A stretch of 64,000 nt of DNA from Microbacterium sp. zg-B96. Its GTDB lineage: Bacteria > Actinomycetota > Actinomycetes > Actinomycetales > Microbacteriaceae. Position 1 is the stretch's first letter. Every line of letters begins with the position of its first letter. A program made the position numbers and the translations under genes. The notes below the pieces were generated by a model that saw nothing but the letters and a program-made list of their open reading frames with translations, did no database searches and was not told the origin of the DNA. Positions 8,285 through 15,839 of the stretch are shown piece by piece. Location: positions 1,364,001 to 1,428,000 of the forward strand of contig NZ_CP126738.1 of assembly GCF_030246865.1 (NCBI RefSeq), given 5' to 3'.

Positions 8285-9184
8285 ATGGCCGCCGCGCACC
8301 CGTACGCACAGTCGCTCGCGCGCATCCCGGTGCGCCGCCACGAGGTGCCGGTGCAGGGCGGCGTGACCGCCTACTGGGAATACGGTCCGGCCGATGCGGA
8401 GCAGACGATCGTCGCGGTGCACGGCTTCCGCGGCGAGCACCACGGCCTTGAGCCGGTGGTCGCCCACCTTGACGGCATCCGCATCCTCATGCCCGATCTG
8501 CCGGGGTTCGGCGAGACCGCGCCGCTGCCGCACCGCCGCCACGATCTGGCCGCTTACGCGCAGTGGCTCACCGACTTCGTCGCGGCGACCGCGCCCGGCG
8601 CGGTGATCCTCGGCCACTCGTTCGGATCGATCGTCGTCGCCGCGGCCGTCGCCGGCGGACTGGCGACCCCGCGCGTCATCCTGGTCAACCCGATCGGCGC
8701 GCCGGCGCTGGAAGGCCCGCGCGGCATCCTCACTCGCCTGGCGGTGTTCTACTACTTCGCCGGCGCGAAACTTCCGAAGTCGCTGGGTAGCGCGCTGCTG
8801 CGCAGCCGCCTGATCGTGCGGGTCATGAGCATGTCGATGGCCAAGACCCGCGACAAGGCGCTGCGCCGTTTCGTGCACGACCAGCACGACACCTACTTCT
8901 CCCGCTTCGCCGACCGCGATGTGCTGCACGACGCGTTCCTCGCGTCGGTGTCCAACGACATCCGCGCGCACGCGCCCGCCATCGCCCAGCCGACGCTGCT
9001 GGTGGCCGCCGTGCAGGACGACATCACCTCGATCGAGGCCGAGCGGCACCTGGTGACGCTGTTCCCGGACGCGCAGCTGGTCGAGATCGACGGCGTCGGG
9101 CACCTCATCCACTACGAGACGCCGCAGCCGGCGGCCGAGGCCATCAGGCGCTTTCTGCAGCCTTCCGACGACGGTACGCGTTGA
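8285..9184 (+). CDS. Alpha/beta hydrolase
   Basis: Alpha/beta-hydrolase fold protein of 299 residues. HGF (46-48) is the oxyanion-hole region, GHSFGS places the nucleophile at Ser112, and GVGHLIHYE near the C-terminus provides the catalytic His. The insert between them forms a cap domain. The substrate is unknown. An ATG at 8281 exists in another frame; 8285 gives the full family start and sits 6 nt after TAGACT. The last 41 nt overlap the tail of the convergent CGNR gene. Confidence 0.82.
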   Translation: MAAAHPYAQSLARIPVRRHEVPVQGGVTAYWEYGPADAEQTIVAVHGFRGEHHGLEPVVAHLDGIRILMPDLPGFGETAPLPHRRHDLAAYAQWLTDFVAATAPGAVILGHSFGSIVVAAAVAGGLATPRVILVNPIGAPALEGPRGILTRLAVFYYFAGAKLPKSLGSALLRSRLIVRVMSMSMAKTRDKALRRFVHDQHDTYFSRFADRDVLHDAFLASVSNDIRAHAPAIAQPTLLVAAVQDDITSIEAERHLVTLFPDAQLVEIDGVGHLIHYETPQPAAEAIRRFLQPSDDGTR

Positions 9185-9704
9185 CGTTCATGCGATTGCC
9201 GCAGTTGCCGGTGTCGCAGTAGCGCTTCGAGCCGTTCTTGGAGTAGTCGATGTACACCGAGAGGCAGTCGTCGGCTGAGCATTCCCGCACCCGTTCATAG
9301 GCGTCGGAGCGGATTATGTCGACGAACGCCATCGCCGTCTCCACCAGGATGCGCGTGGCGAACGGCGCCTCGTCCCCGGCGGCGTGGATGTGCCAGTCGT
9401 AGCCTTCGTGGATCACCAGCTGCGGCAGGGCGTGACCATCGCGCAGCATGGCGTTGACGAGGGGGACCGCCCCTGCCCGATCGGTCAGCCACAGCGCGCG
9501 CAGCCGGGGGCGGATGCCGCGCACGGCATCCACTTCGCGCTGGTCGTGGGTGAACGACCCGGTGTAGGGGTGCACGGCGAGGAACCGCTGCAGATCCTCC
9601 CGGGTTTCGAGTCGGTCCGTGCCGTCGACGTCGGTTTCGGGCATGGTGTTGACCAGGTCGACCGCCGCCGCGAGGGCCAGCGTGGTGTCACGAGCGAAAA
9701 GCAT
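9144..9704 (-). CDS. CGNR zinc-finger transcriptional regulator
   Basis: This 186-residue protein has an N-terminal ABATE-type ligand domain and a C-terminal CGNR zinc finger. Cysteines 142, 147, 163 and 168 sit in the patterns CSADDC and CDTGNCGNRMN. The family includes stress-linked DNA-binding regulators common in actinobacteria. The gene is divergent from the EamA transporter at 9778, which is therefore its most likely target. Its 3' end overlaps the alpha/beta hydrolase coding end by 41 nt on the opposite strand. Confidence 0.85.
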   Translation of the reverse strand: MLFARDTTLALAAAVDLVNTMPETDVDGTDRLETREDLQRFLAVHPYTGSFTHDQREVDAVRGIRPRLRALWLTDRAGAVPLVNAMLRDGHALPQLVIHEGYDWHIHAAGDEAPFATRILVETAMAFVDIIRSDAYERVRECSADDCLSVYIDYSKNGSKRYCDTGNCGNRMNVNAYRRRKAAESA

Positions 9705-9705
9705 G

Positions 9706-9735
9706 TTGACCCCTGACGTGGGTAGGGCGTACCGT
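9706..9735 (+). promoter_or_regulatory. Sigma-70-type promoter for the EamA gene
   Basis: TTGACC (9706-9711), an 18-bp spacer and TACCGT (9730-9735), about 40 nt before the EamA start. The -35 box begins 2 bp from the CGNR start codon, so binding here could control both genes. Confidence 0.4.
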
Positions 9736-9777
9736 CACCAGTGAACCACACGACACTCCTGACAGGCCAGGCGCGCA

Positions 9778-10797
9778 ATGACCACATCCACTGTTGCATC
9801 CTCGCTCGCCGTCGCGGGGACGCCACGCGTCGCGACGTCGGGGCTGATCATGGCCGTGACCTCGGCTTTCGCCTTCTCCTCGAGCGGACCGCTGGTGAAG
9901 CCGCTGCTGGAGGCGGGGTGGTCCCTGGGGGCCGCGCTGCTGGTGCGCATGGGGCTGGCCGGGCTCATCCTGTCCCCGGCGCTGGTGCGGGCGATCCGTC
10001 GGGAGCGCGGATTCCTCCGCCGCCACGGCGGCATCGTCGTCGCCTTCGGGCTGACCGCGGTCGCCGGCTGTCAGCTGTTCTACTTCGGCGCCATGCAGCG
10101 GATGCCGGTGGCCGTGGCCCTGCTCATCCAGTACATCGCGCCCGTGCTGCTGGTCGGCTGGGTATGGCTGCGCACGCGGCGGGCACCGTCCGCTCTGGTC
10201 ATCGGCGGGTCGGTCGTCGCGATGGCGGGACTCGTGCTCGTGGTGGACCTCACCGGCGCGCGTTTCGACCTGCTCGGCACGCTGCTGGCGCTGTGCGCCG
10301 CGGTGTGTGCGGCGGCGTACTTCGCGATCGCCGAGCGCAGTGGCGACCGGCTCCCGCCGCTGGCCCTCGCCGCCGGCGGGCTGCTGACCGGCACCGCCCT
10401 CGTCGGCGTGCTGCTGCTGACGGGCATCCTGCCCTTCGCCGCGCCCGCCGTGACGGTCGTGGTGGCAGGGATGGCGTTGCCGTGGTGGGTCCCGCTCGGC
10501 TGGGTGGCCGCGCTCGGCACGACCGTCGGCTACGCCCTGGGGGTCATGGCCGTGCCGCGGACCGGCGCGCGCGTGGCGTCGTTCGTCGGTCTGTCCGAGG
10601 TGCTGTTCACGCTGATGCTCGCCTGGCTGCTCCTGGGCGAGGCGCCCGCGCCGGTGCAGTTCGTCGGGGGCGCGCTGGTGCTCACCGGTGTGGTGCTGGT
10701 GCGGATGGATGCCGCGGCGCCCGCGTCACCGGCATCCGCTGCCGTCTCGTCGCCCGCGTCGCCCAAGAGCGTCGCCGCGGGCTCGCCCGTCCTCTAA
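9778..10797 (+). CDS. EamA/DMT family transporter
   Basis: Inner-membrane exporter of 339 residues with ten hydrophobic segments arranged as two EamA repeats. The repeats end in MPVAVALLIQYIAPVLL and TGARVASFVGLSEVLFTL, the characteristic half-repeat endings. DMT proteins of this type export amino acids or other small metabolites; the substrate cannot be read from sequence. The C-terminal ~30 residues are Ala/Ser/Pro-rich and probably unstructured. It is divergent from the CGNR regulator. Confidence 0.88.
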   Translation: MTTSTVASSLAVAGTPRVATSGLIMAVTSAFAFSSSGPLVKPLLEAGWSLGAALLVRMGLAGLILSPALVRAIRRERGFLRRHGGIVVAFGLTAVAGCQLFYFGAMQRMPVAVALLIQYIAPVLLVGWVWLRTRRAPSALVIGGSVVAMAGLVLVVDLTGARFDLLGTLLALCAAVCAAAYFAIAERSGDRLPPLALAAGGLLTGTALVGVLLLTGILPFAAPAVTVVVAGMALPWWVPLGWVAALGTTVGYALGVMAVPRTGARVASFVGLSEVLFTLMLAWLLLGEAPAPVQFVGGALVLTGVVLVRMDAAAPASPASAAVSSPASPKSVAAGSPVL

Positions 10798-10918
10798 CCC
10801 GCGCCCCGGGCACGAGGAGGGCCTCGCCTGTCACATACCGGGATTCGTGACAGGGGAGCGGGCGGGATGCCGCGGCGTCGCGGCGGCCGCGGCGGCCGCG
10901 CGGCGCGGCATCCGTGTG

Positions 10919-10990
10919 CCACAGTTTCGGAGAACTGCGGTTCTTCGGAGGGATTCGGGCTGTGGGCTCCGAAGTTGTGTAGATCCCCGA
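10919..10990. repeat. Imperfect 72-bp palindromic intergenic element
   Basis: Arms CCACAGTTTCGGAG (10919-10932) and CTCCGAAGTTGTGT (10977-10990) are inverted with about 11 of 14 matches. A direct TTCGGAG copy lies at 10944. It sits between the convergent EamA and Lrp genes. It could be a terminator or a repetitive element. Confidence 0.35.
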
Positions 10991-11008
10991 AGACGTGGCG
11001 CGGGCGCG

Positions 11009-11482
11009 TCAGCCCTGCTGGCCCGCCAGCGCCATGAGCGGGCGCACCCGGAAGCCGATGACCTCGTCCATGACGAGGGATGTCTCGGTGCGCTCAACCC
11101 CGTCGATGCCGAGGATGCGGGCGTCGATGTCGAACAGGTGCTGGGTGTCGCGTGCCGCGACCCGGACGACCAGATCCACCTGACCGCTCACGCCGTGCGC
11201 CTGGATCACTTCGGGGATGTCGGCGAGGTGCTGGGTGATCTGCGGGAGATCCGGCTGCCGTACGACGACCTCGAGCAGCGCCTCGATCGGGTAACCCAGG
11301 GCGTGCGGGGCGATCGCCCGCTCGTACGAGAGGAACACCCCGGCGCGGTCGAGCTTGGACATCCGTGCCTGTACTGTGTTGCGCGACAGGCTGAGGCGGT
11401 CCGCCAGGGCCACGACAGTGGCGCGCGGATCGTCGGCGAGGGCGTCCAAAAGGGCGAGGTCGACATGGTCGAGAGCAGTCAT
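11009..11482 (-). CDS. Lrp/AsnC family transcriptional regulator
   Basis: This 157-residue regulator has an N-terminal winged HTH (ALADRLSLSRNTVQARMSKL) and a C-terminal RAM ligand domain (about residues 65-150), the normal Lrp length. It is divergent from the branched-chain 2-oxoacid dehydrogenase genes, so control of that operon by an amino or keto acid is likely, as with Bkd regulators. The ATG at 11482 aligns with the family start. An in-frame start 6 codons upstream is possible. TACCGT lies 8 nt upstream of the ATG. Confidence 0.88.
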   Translation of the reverse strand: MTALDHVDLALLDALADDPRATVVALADRLSLSRNTVQARMSKLDRAGVFLSYERAIAPHALGYPIEALLEVVVRQPDLPQITQHLADIPEVIQAHGVSGQVDLVVRVAARDTQHLFDIDARILGIDGVERTETSLVMDEVIGFRVRPLMALAGQQG

Positions 11483-11507
11483 ACTGCTCAACGGTAGCAC
11501 GGGTGTG

Positions 11508-11555
11508 TGCGCATAAAATGCGCAACATGCTCAAGATTGACCGGGATGCTTGAGC
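11508..11555. promoter_or_regulatory. Two inverted repeats, probable Lrp operator
   Basis: TGCGCAT-AAA-ATGCGCA (11508-11524) is a perfect 7-bp inverted repeat. Just beyond it, GCTCAAG-N13-CTTGAGC (11529-11555) is another. Both lie between the divergent Lrp and E1-alpha starts, where operators are expected. The link to this Lrp protein is inferred from position. Confidence 0.5.
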
Positions 11556-11650
11556 TAGGTGCTCGTGCGACGTACGCTCACCGCAGTCGGCGACGAGGCC
11601 GGCGCACACGCGACGGCGTCCTCACGAGGGACGCCGGGACGGAGGCGACG

Positions 11651-12787
11651 ATGGCGTATCCCCCGAGCACAGCGGCCCAGCCCGCAACCGATGTCGGAAG
11701 TGTAGCCCGGCTGATCACGCCCGACGGCGAGCGCGTCTCGGATCCGGCACTCGATCGCTGGGCGACAGACGTCGACGACGCGCTGCTGTCGGACCTCTAC
11801 CGCGACATGGTGCGCACCCGACGCCTCGACACCGAGGGCGTGGCGCTGCAGCGGCAGGGGCAACTCGGGCTGTGGGCACCGAGCCTGGGTCAGGAGGCCG
11901 CACAGGTCGGCACGGCGCGCGCCCTGCGCGGGAGTGACTTCGTATTCCCGAGCTACCGGGAGCTGGGCGTGCAGCTGGTGCGGGGGGCGACCCCCACCCA
12001 GCTGATCCAGGTCTGGCGCGGCGAAGAGCAGTCGATGGGCGACCCGTTCGCCCGCGGCACGGCAGGTCCTCAGATCATCATCGGCGCGCAGACCCTGCAT
12101 GCCGTCGGCTACGCGATGGGCATCCAGCGCTCCGCCCGGCCCGACGGCGCGCGAGCGGACGATGTCGCGGTGGCGTACTTCGGGGACGGGGCGTCCAGCC
12201 AGGGCGATGTCAACGAGGCGATGGTGTTCGCGGCATCCTTCGGCGCGCCCGTCGTCTTCGTGTGCTGCAACAACCAGTGGGCCATCTCCGAGCCGGTCGC
12301 GGTGCAATCGCGGTTCCCGCTGGCCAGGCGCGCACCCGCGTTCGGCATCCCGAGCCTGCGTATCGACGGCAACGACGTGCTGGCCGGCTTCGCGGCGATG
12401 CGGTGGGCACTGGAGCGCGCCCGCAGCGGCGCCGGTCCCGCCTACATCGAGGCGGTGACCTACCGCATGGGTCCCCACACCACCGCTGACGACCCCACCC
12501 GCTATCGCGACCCTGCCGAGCTGGAACTGTGGCGCGGGCGCGATCCGCTCACCCGCGTCGAGACGCTGCTGCGCGCACGAGGCGCGCTGGACGATGCCGC
12601 CGCCGCCGATATCGCCGCGGAGGCCGACCACCTGGCCGCGCAGATGCGCGCTGCCTGCCTGTCGTACCGCACCCGGGAGCCGCTGACGATCTTCGACGAG
12701 GTGTACGCCGAGCCGCACACCGGGCTGGAGCGTCAGCGCCGCGCCTATGCCGCCTATCTCGCCGGATTCGAGGAGGACCAGCGATGA
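11651..12787 (+). CDS. bkdA: Branched-chain 2-oxoacid dehydrogenase E1 component, alpha subunit
   Basis: Thiamine-diphosphate-dependent decarboxylase subunit, 378 residues. Branched-chain keto acids from Leu, Ile and Val are the probable substrates. The ThDP signature runs from GDGASSQGDVNEA near residue 178 to CCNNQWA about 30 residues later. The start at 11651 has GGAGG 6 nt upstream; the frame is open further upstream. It is the first gene of a three-gene operon with E1 beta (ATGA overlap) and E2. A pyruvate-type substrate is the main alternative, but proximity to leucine-catabolic genes favours BCKDH. Confidence 0.85.
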   Translation: MAYPPSTAAQPATDVGSVARLITPDGERVSDPALDRWATDVDDALLSDLYRDMVRTRRLDTEGVALQRQGQLGLWAPSLGQEAAQVGTARALRGSDFVFPSYRELGVQLVRGATPTQLIQVWRGEEQSMGDPFARGTAGPQIIIGAQTLHAVGYAMGIQRSARPDGARADDVAVAYFGDGASSQGDVNEAMVFAASFGAPVVFVCCNNQWAISEPVAVQSRFPLARRAPAFGIPSLRIDGNDVLAGFAAMRWALERARSGAGPAYIEAVTYRMGPHTTADDPTRYRDPAELELWRGRDPLTRVETLLRARGALDDAAAADIAAEADHLAAQMRAACLSYRTREPLTIFDEVYAEPHTGLERQRRAYAAYLAGFEEDQR

Positions 12788-13794
12788 CCGAACTCACGAT
12801 GGCCAAGGCCCTCAACGCCGCGCTGGATCGCGTGCTGACCGACGACCCGGCCGTGCTGCTGCTGGGCGAGGACATCGGTGCGCTCGGCGGCGTCTTCCGG
12901 GTGACCGACGGCTTGCTGGCCGGCCACGGCGCCGCGAGGGTGATCGATACGCCGCTGGCCGAATCCGGCATCATGGGCGCCGCGGTCGGCATGGCGTTCC
13001 GCGGGTTCCGCCCGGTGGTCGAGCTGCAGTTCGACGGGTTCGTGTACCCCGCCTTCGACCAGATCGTGTGCCAGGTCGCCAAGATGCACTATCGCACGCG
13101 TGGGGCGGTGCGGATGCCGCTGACGGTGCGCGTGCCCTGGGCCGGCGGTGTCGGGGCCGCCGAGCACCACTCCGAGTCACCGGAGGCGTACTTCGTGCAC
13201 ACCTCGGGGCTGCGTGTGGTCGCCGTGTCGAACCCGGCGGACGCCTATCTGATGCTGCGGCAGGCGATCGCCTCCGACGACCCGGTCGTTTTTTTCGAAC
13301 CGAAGCGGCTTTATCACGCCAAGGGCGAGGTCGACCTCGACGCGGACCTGGCCGACGCCCCGCCGATGGGCCTGGCGCGGATCGTCCGGGAGGGGACGGA
13401 TGCCACGATCGTCACCTACGGCGCACAGGTCACCACTGCACTGCAGGCGGCCACGGCCGCGGAGGACGACGGGCTGTCGCTGGAGGTGATCGACCTGCGA
13501 TCGCTGTCGCCGGTGGACTACGACACCGTCGCGGCATCCGTGCGCAAGACCGGACGCGTCGTGATCACCCACGAGGCGCCGGGGGAGGCCGGCGTCGGCG
13601 CGGAGGTGTCCGCCGGCATCACCGAGCGCTGCTTCCACCACCTCGAGGCGCCGCCGGTGCGGGTCACCGGGCACGACATCCCCTACCCGCCGGCGAAGCT
13701 CGAGCGACACCACCTGCCGGACCTCGACCGCATCCTCGACGCCGTGGACCGGGTGCTACAGCGGCCCAACAGCCTCACCGGGGTGGAGCTGTGA
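12784..13794 (+). CDS. bkdB: Branched-chain 2-oxoacid dehydrogenase E1 component, beta subunit
   Basis: Transketolase-like beta subunit of 336 residues that completes the ThDP site with E1 alpha. LLLGEDIGALGGVFRVTDGL near residues 22-41 and ESGIMGAAVGMA near 60-71 are family hallmarks. The start is the ATG overlapping the E1-alpha stop (ATGA), with GAGGA just upstream. The stop overlaps the E2 start as GTGA, so the three subunits are translationally coupled and should be made in fixed ratio. Confidence 0.9.
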   Translation: MTELTMAKALNAALDRVLTDDPAVLLLGEDIGALGGVFRVTDGLLAGHGAARVIDTPLAESGIMGAAVGMAFRGFRPVVELQFDGFVYPAFDQIVCQVAKMHYRTRGAVRMPLTVRVPWAGGVGAAEHHSESPEAYFVHTSGLRVVAVSNPADAYLMLRQAIASDDPVVFFEPKRLYHAKGEVDLDADLADAPPMGLARIVREGTDATIVTYGAQVTTALQAATAAEDDGLSLEVIDLRSLSPVDYDTVAASVRKTGRVVITHEAPGEAGVGAEVSAGITERCFHHLEAPPVRVTGHDIPYPPAKLERHHLPDLDRILDAVDRVLQRPNSLTGVEL

Positions 13795-15104
13795 TCGCCG
13801 AGTTCCGGCTGCCGGATCTGGGTGAAGGCCTGCCGGAGGCGGAGCTGGTGACCTGGCTCGTGGCGGAGGGTGACGAGGTGACGCTGAACCAGACCCTCGC
13901 GGAGGTGGAGACCGCCAAGGCCATTGTGGAGCTGCCCTCGCCGCACGCGGGGCGCATCGCGGCGCTGCACGCGGCACCCGGCGAGGTGATCGCCGTGGGC
14001 AGCGTGATCGTCTCGGTCGAGGTCACGACCCAGACCGACGCGCTCGCCGAAGCGACCCCGGCGCCCCAACCGGAGACCGCCGAACCCGCGCCCGCCGCGC
14101 ATCTGGTCGGCTACGGCGCCGCACCGCCATCCTCCGGCCGCCCGCAACGCCGCAGGCGCACCATCCGCACAGCAGTCGCCGCCGACGCCGATGTACTGCA
14201 GGCGGCGCCGCACGATGCCGTCCGCACCCTGGAATCTGAGCACCCGCACGGCGAGCGCCCCCGCTCCACTCCGCCGGTGCGCCGGCTGGCCAGGGAACTC
14301 GGCGTCGATCTGGCACAGGTGACCCCCACCGGAGCCGAGGGCCTGGCAACCCGCGCCGACGTCGAGGCGTTCGCGCGGCACGCAGATACACCGCCCCCGG
14401 CGACCGAGGGCGAGGTCACCCGCATCCCCGTCCGCGGCATCCGTCGTCACACCGCCGAGGCAATGGTGCGCAGCGCCTTCACGGCGCCCCACGCCACCGT
14501 CTTTCTCACCGTCGACGTGACCGAGACGATGCGGCTGCTCGCCTCGCTGCGCGAGGACCGGCAGCTGACCGGCCACCGCATCGGCATTCTCGCCGTCGTC
14601 GCCAAGGCGGTGTGCCTCGCACTGCCGCGGCATCCGATGCTCAACGCCCGCTGGGAGGGCGAGGAGATCGTGCTGTTCCACCGGGTGCACCTGGGCATCG
14701 CCGCGGCGACCGACCGGGGGCTCCTGGTGCCGAACGTGAAGGATGCCGGCACCCTCACGCTGGTCGAACTCGCCGACGCGATCACGCAGCTGACCGAGAC
14801 CGCGCGTGCCGGCCGTACGGCGCCGGCTGCACTGGCGGGCGGGACGTTCTCGATCACCAACATGGGCGTGTTCGGAGTGGATGCCGGCACCCCGATCCTC
14901 AATCCGGGTGAGGCGGGGATCCTGGCGCTGGGCACCGTGCGACGCACCCCGTGGGAGCACGACGGGCAGATCGCGCTGCGTGACGTGCTGACCCTCAGCC
15001 TGTCCTTCGACCACCGGCTCGTCGACGGCGAGCAGGGTGCGCGGTTCCTGGCGGAGGTGGGCGCGCTGCTGCGGGAGCCGGGCCGGGCGATGCTGGTCGC
15101 GTGA
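13791..15104 (+). CDS. bkdC: Dihydrolipoamide acyltransferase (E2) of the 2-oxoacid dehydrogenase complex
   Basis: The E2 core protein has 437 residues: one lipoyl domain (about 1-78, lipoyl lysine Lys43 in ETAKA), an Ala/Pro linker, a peripheral-subunit-binding domain (about 160-195, TPPVRRLARELGVDLAQVTP), and a catalytic acyltransferase domain with DHRLVDG (407-413), His408 and Asp412. The GTG at 13791 overlaps the E1-beta TGA. No dihydrolipoamide dehydrogenase (E3) gene follows, so E3 must be shared from elsewhere, which is common. Confidence 0.9.
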   Translation: MIAEFRLPDLGEGLPEAELVTWLVAEGDEVTLNQTLAEVETAKAIVELPSPHAGRIAALHAAPGEVIAVGSVIVSVEVTTQTDALAEATPAPQPETAEPAPAAHLVGYGAAPPSSGRPQRRRRTIRTAVAADADVLQAAPHDAVRTLESEHPHGERPRSTPPVRRLARELGVDLAQVTPTGAEGLATRADVEAFARHADTPPPATEGEVTRIPVRGIRRHTAEAMVRSAFTAPHATVFLTVDVTETMRLLASLREDRQLTGHRIGILAVVAKAVCLALPRHPMLNARWEGEEIVLFHRVHLGIAAATDRGLLVPNVKDAGTLTLVELADAITQLTETARAGRTAPAALAGGTFSITNMGVFGVDAGTPILNPGEAGILALGTVRRTPWEHDGQIALRDVLTLSLSFDHRLVDGEQGARFLAEVGALLREPGRAMLVA

Positions 15105-15135
15105 CCTGCTGCGAGCCGGGGGAGTGCGGCCGTCC

Positions 15136-15732
15136 TCAGGCGGTGAGGCTGGCGCGCGCCATCTCGCGCAGGATGCCTCGCACATCTGCGTCCGCGGAAC
15201 CGTCACGGGCGGCCTGCAGGCTGTGGGGCGTGGAGTTGATGAGTCCGAAGCAGGCATGCGCGCGCACCCGCTGGTCGGCGGCCGACGGCGACGGCCGGCG
15301 GCGCGAGAGCACCTCGACCCACAGCTCGACGTATTCGCGCTGCAGGCGACGCACGGTGTGGAGGTCGGCCTCGCCGAGGCTGGCCAGCTCCCGGTCCTGC
15401 ACGCGGATGACGTCCGCCGACGACAGCGCGAAGTCCACATGGAACGCGATGAGCGCATCCAGCGCCTCGTCGGGGGTTCCGCCTGCGGCGACCACCTCGC
15501 GGCCGCCCTCGAGCAGGGTGCGGCTCACTCCCACCAGGATCTCGCCCAGCAGAGCCTGCTTGTTGGGGAAATGCCGGTACACGGCCGGGCCGGAAAAGCC
15601 GACGGCCGTGCCCAGATCCTCCAGACTCACCCCGGCGAACCCGCGGTCGGCGAACAGCCGAGCGGCCTCGCGCACGAGCGCCGCCTGGCGGTCCGCCTTC
15701 GCGCGGTCGCGGTGGGTCGGTCCCGTTGCCAT
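15136..15732 (-). CDS. TetR family regulator of the leucine/acyl-CoA operon
   Basis: This 198-residue protein has an N-terminal TetR HTH (FAGVSLEDLGTAVGFSGPAVYRHF, about residues 33-56, in two parts) and a helical ligand domain. It is divergent from the acyl-CoA carboxylase operon and probably represses it, with an acyl-CoA as likely effector. Two GTTA-N8-TAAC palindromes lie in the 107-bp gap. One covers the GAGGA ribosome site of this gene, which predicts autoregulation. A TetR gene is also found near the equivalent M. tuberculosis accD1-accA1-fadE19 cluster. Confidence 0.85.
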   Translation of the reverse strand: MATGPTHRDRAKADRQAALVREAARLFADRGFAGVSLEDLGTAVGFSGPAVYRHFPNKQALLGEILVGVSRTLLEGGREVVAAGGTPDEALDALIAFHVDFALSSADVIRVQDRELASLGEADLHTVRRLQREYVELWVEVLSRRRPSPSAADQRVRAHACFGLINSTPHSLQAARDGSADADVRGILREMARASLTA

Positions 15733-15736
15733 CTCA

Positions 15737-15779
15737 GTTAATCCTCGCTAACCTGAAGTCTCGGTTAGGGACAACTAAC
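15737..15779. promoter_or_regulatory. Two GTTA-N8-TAAC operators for the TetR regulator
   Basis: GTTA-N8-TAAC occurs at 15737-15752 and again at 15764-15779, a 27-bp centre-to-centre distance. The inner half-sites CTAACC (15748-15753) and GGTTAG (15763-15768) also form a perfect inverted pair with a 9-bp spacer. The layout fits binding of two TetR dimers between divergent genes. Confidence 0.7.
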
Positions 15780-15839
15780 CACGTGCCTCGCCCGCCTCAC
15801 AAGCGGGTGTGACGCGATCGTGACGTCGACGGAGACAGC

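Noticed and set aside
11515-11650. N-terminal extension of the E1-alpha gene
   Set aside because: It would cover the probable operator sequences. The ATG at 11651 has GGAGG upstream and fits the family start.
13683-15458. 591-codon frame antisense to the E2 and TetR region
   Set aside because: Shadow frame; it crosses two genes with clear domains on the correct strands.
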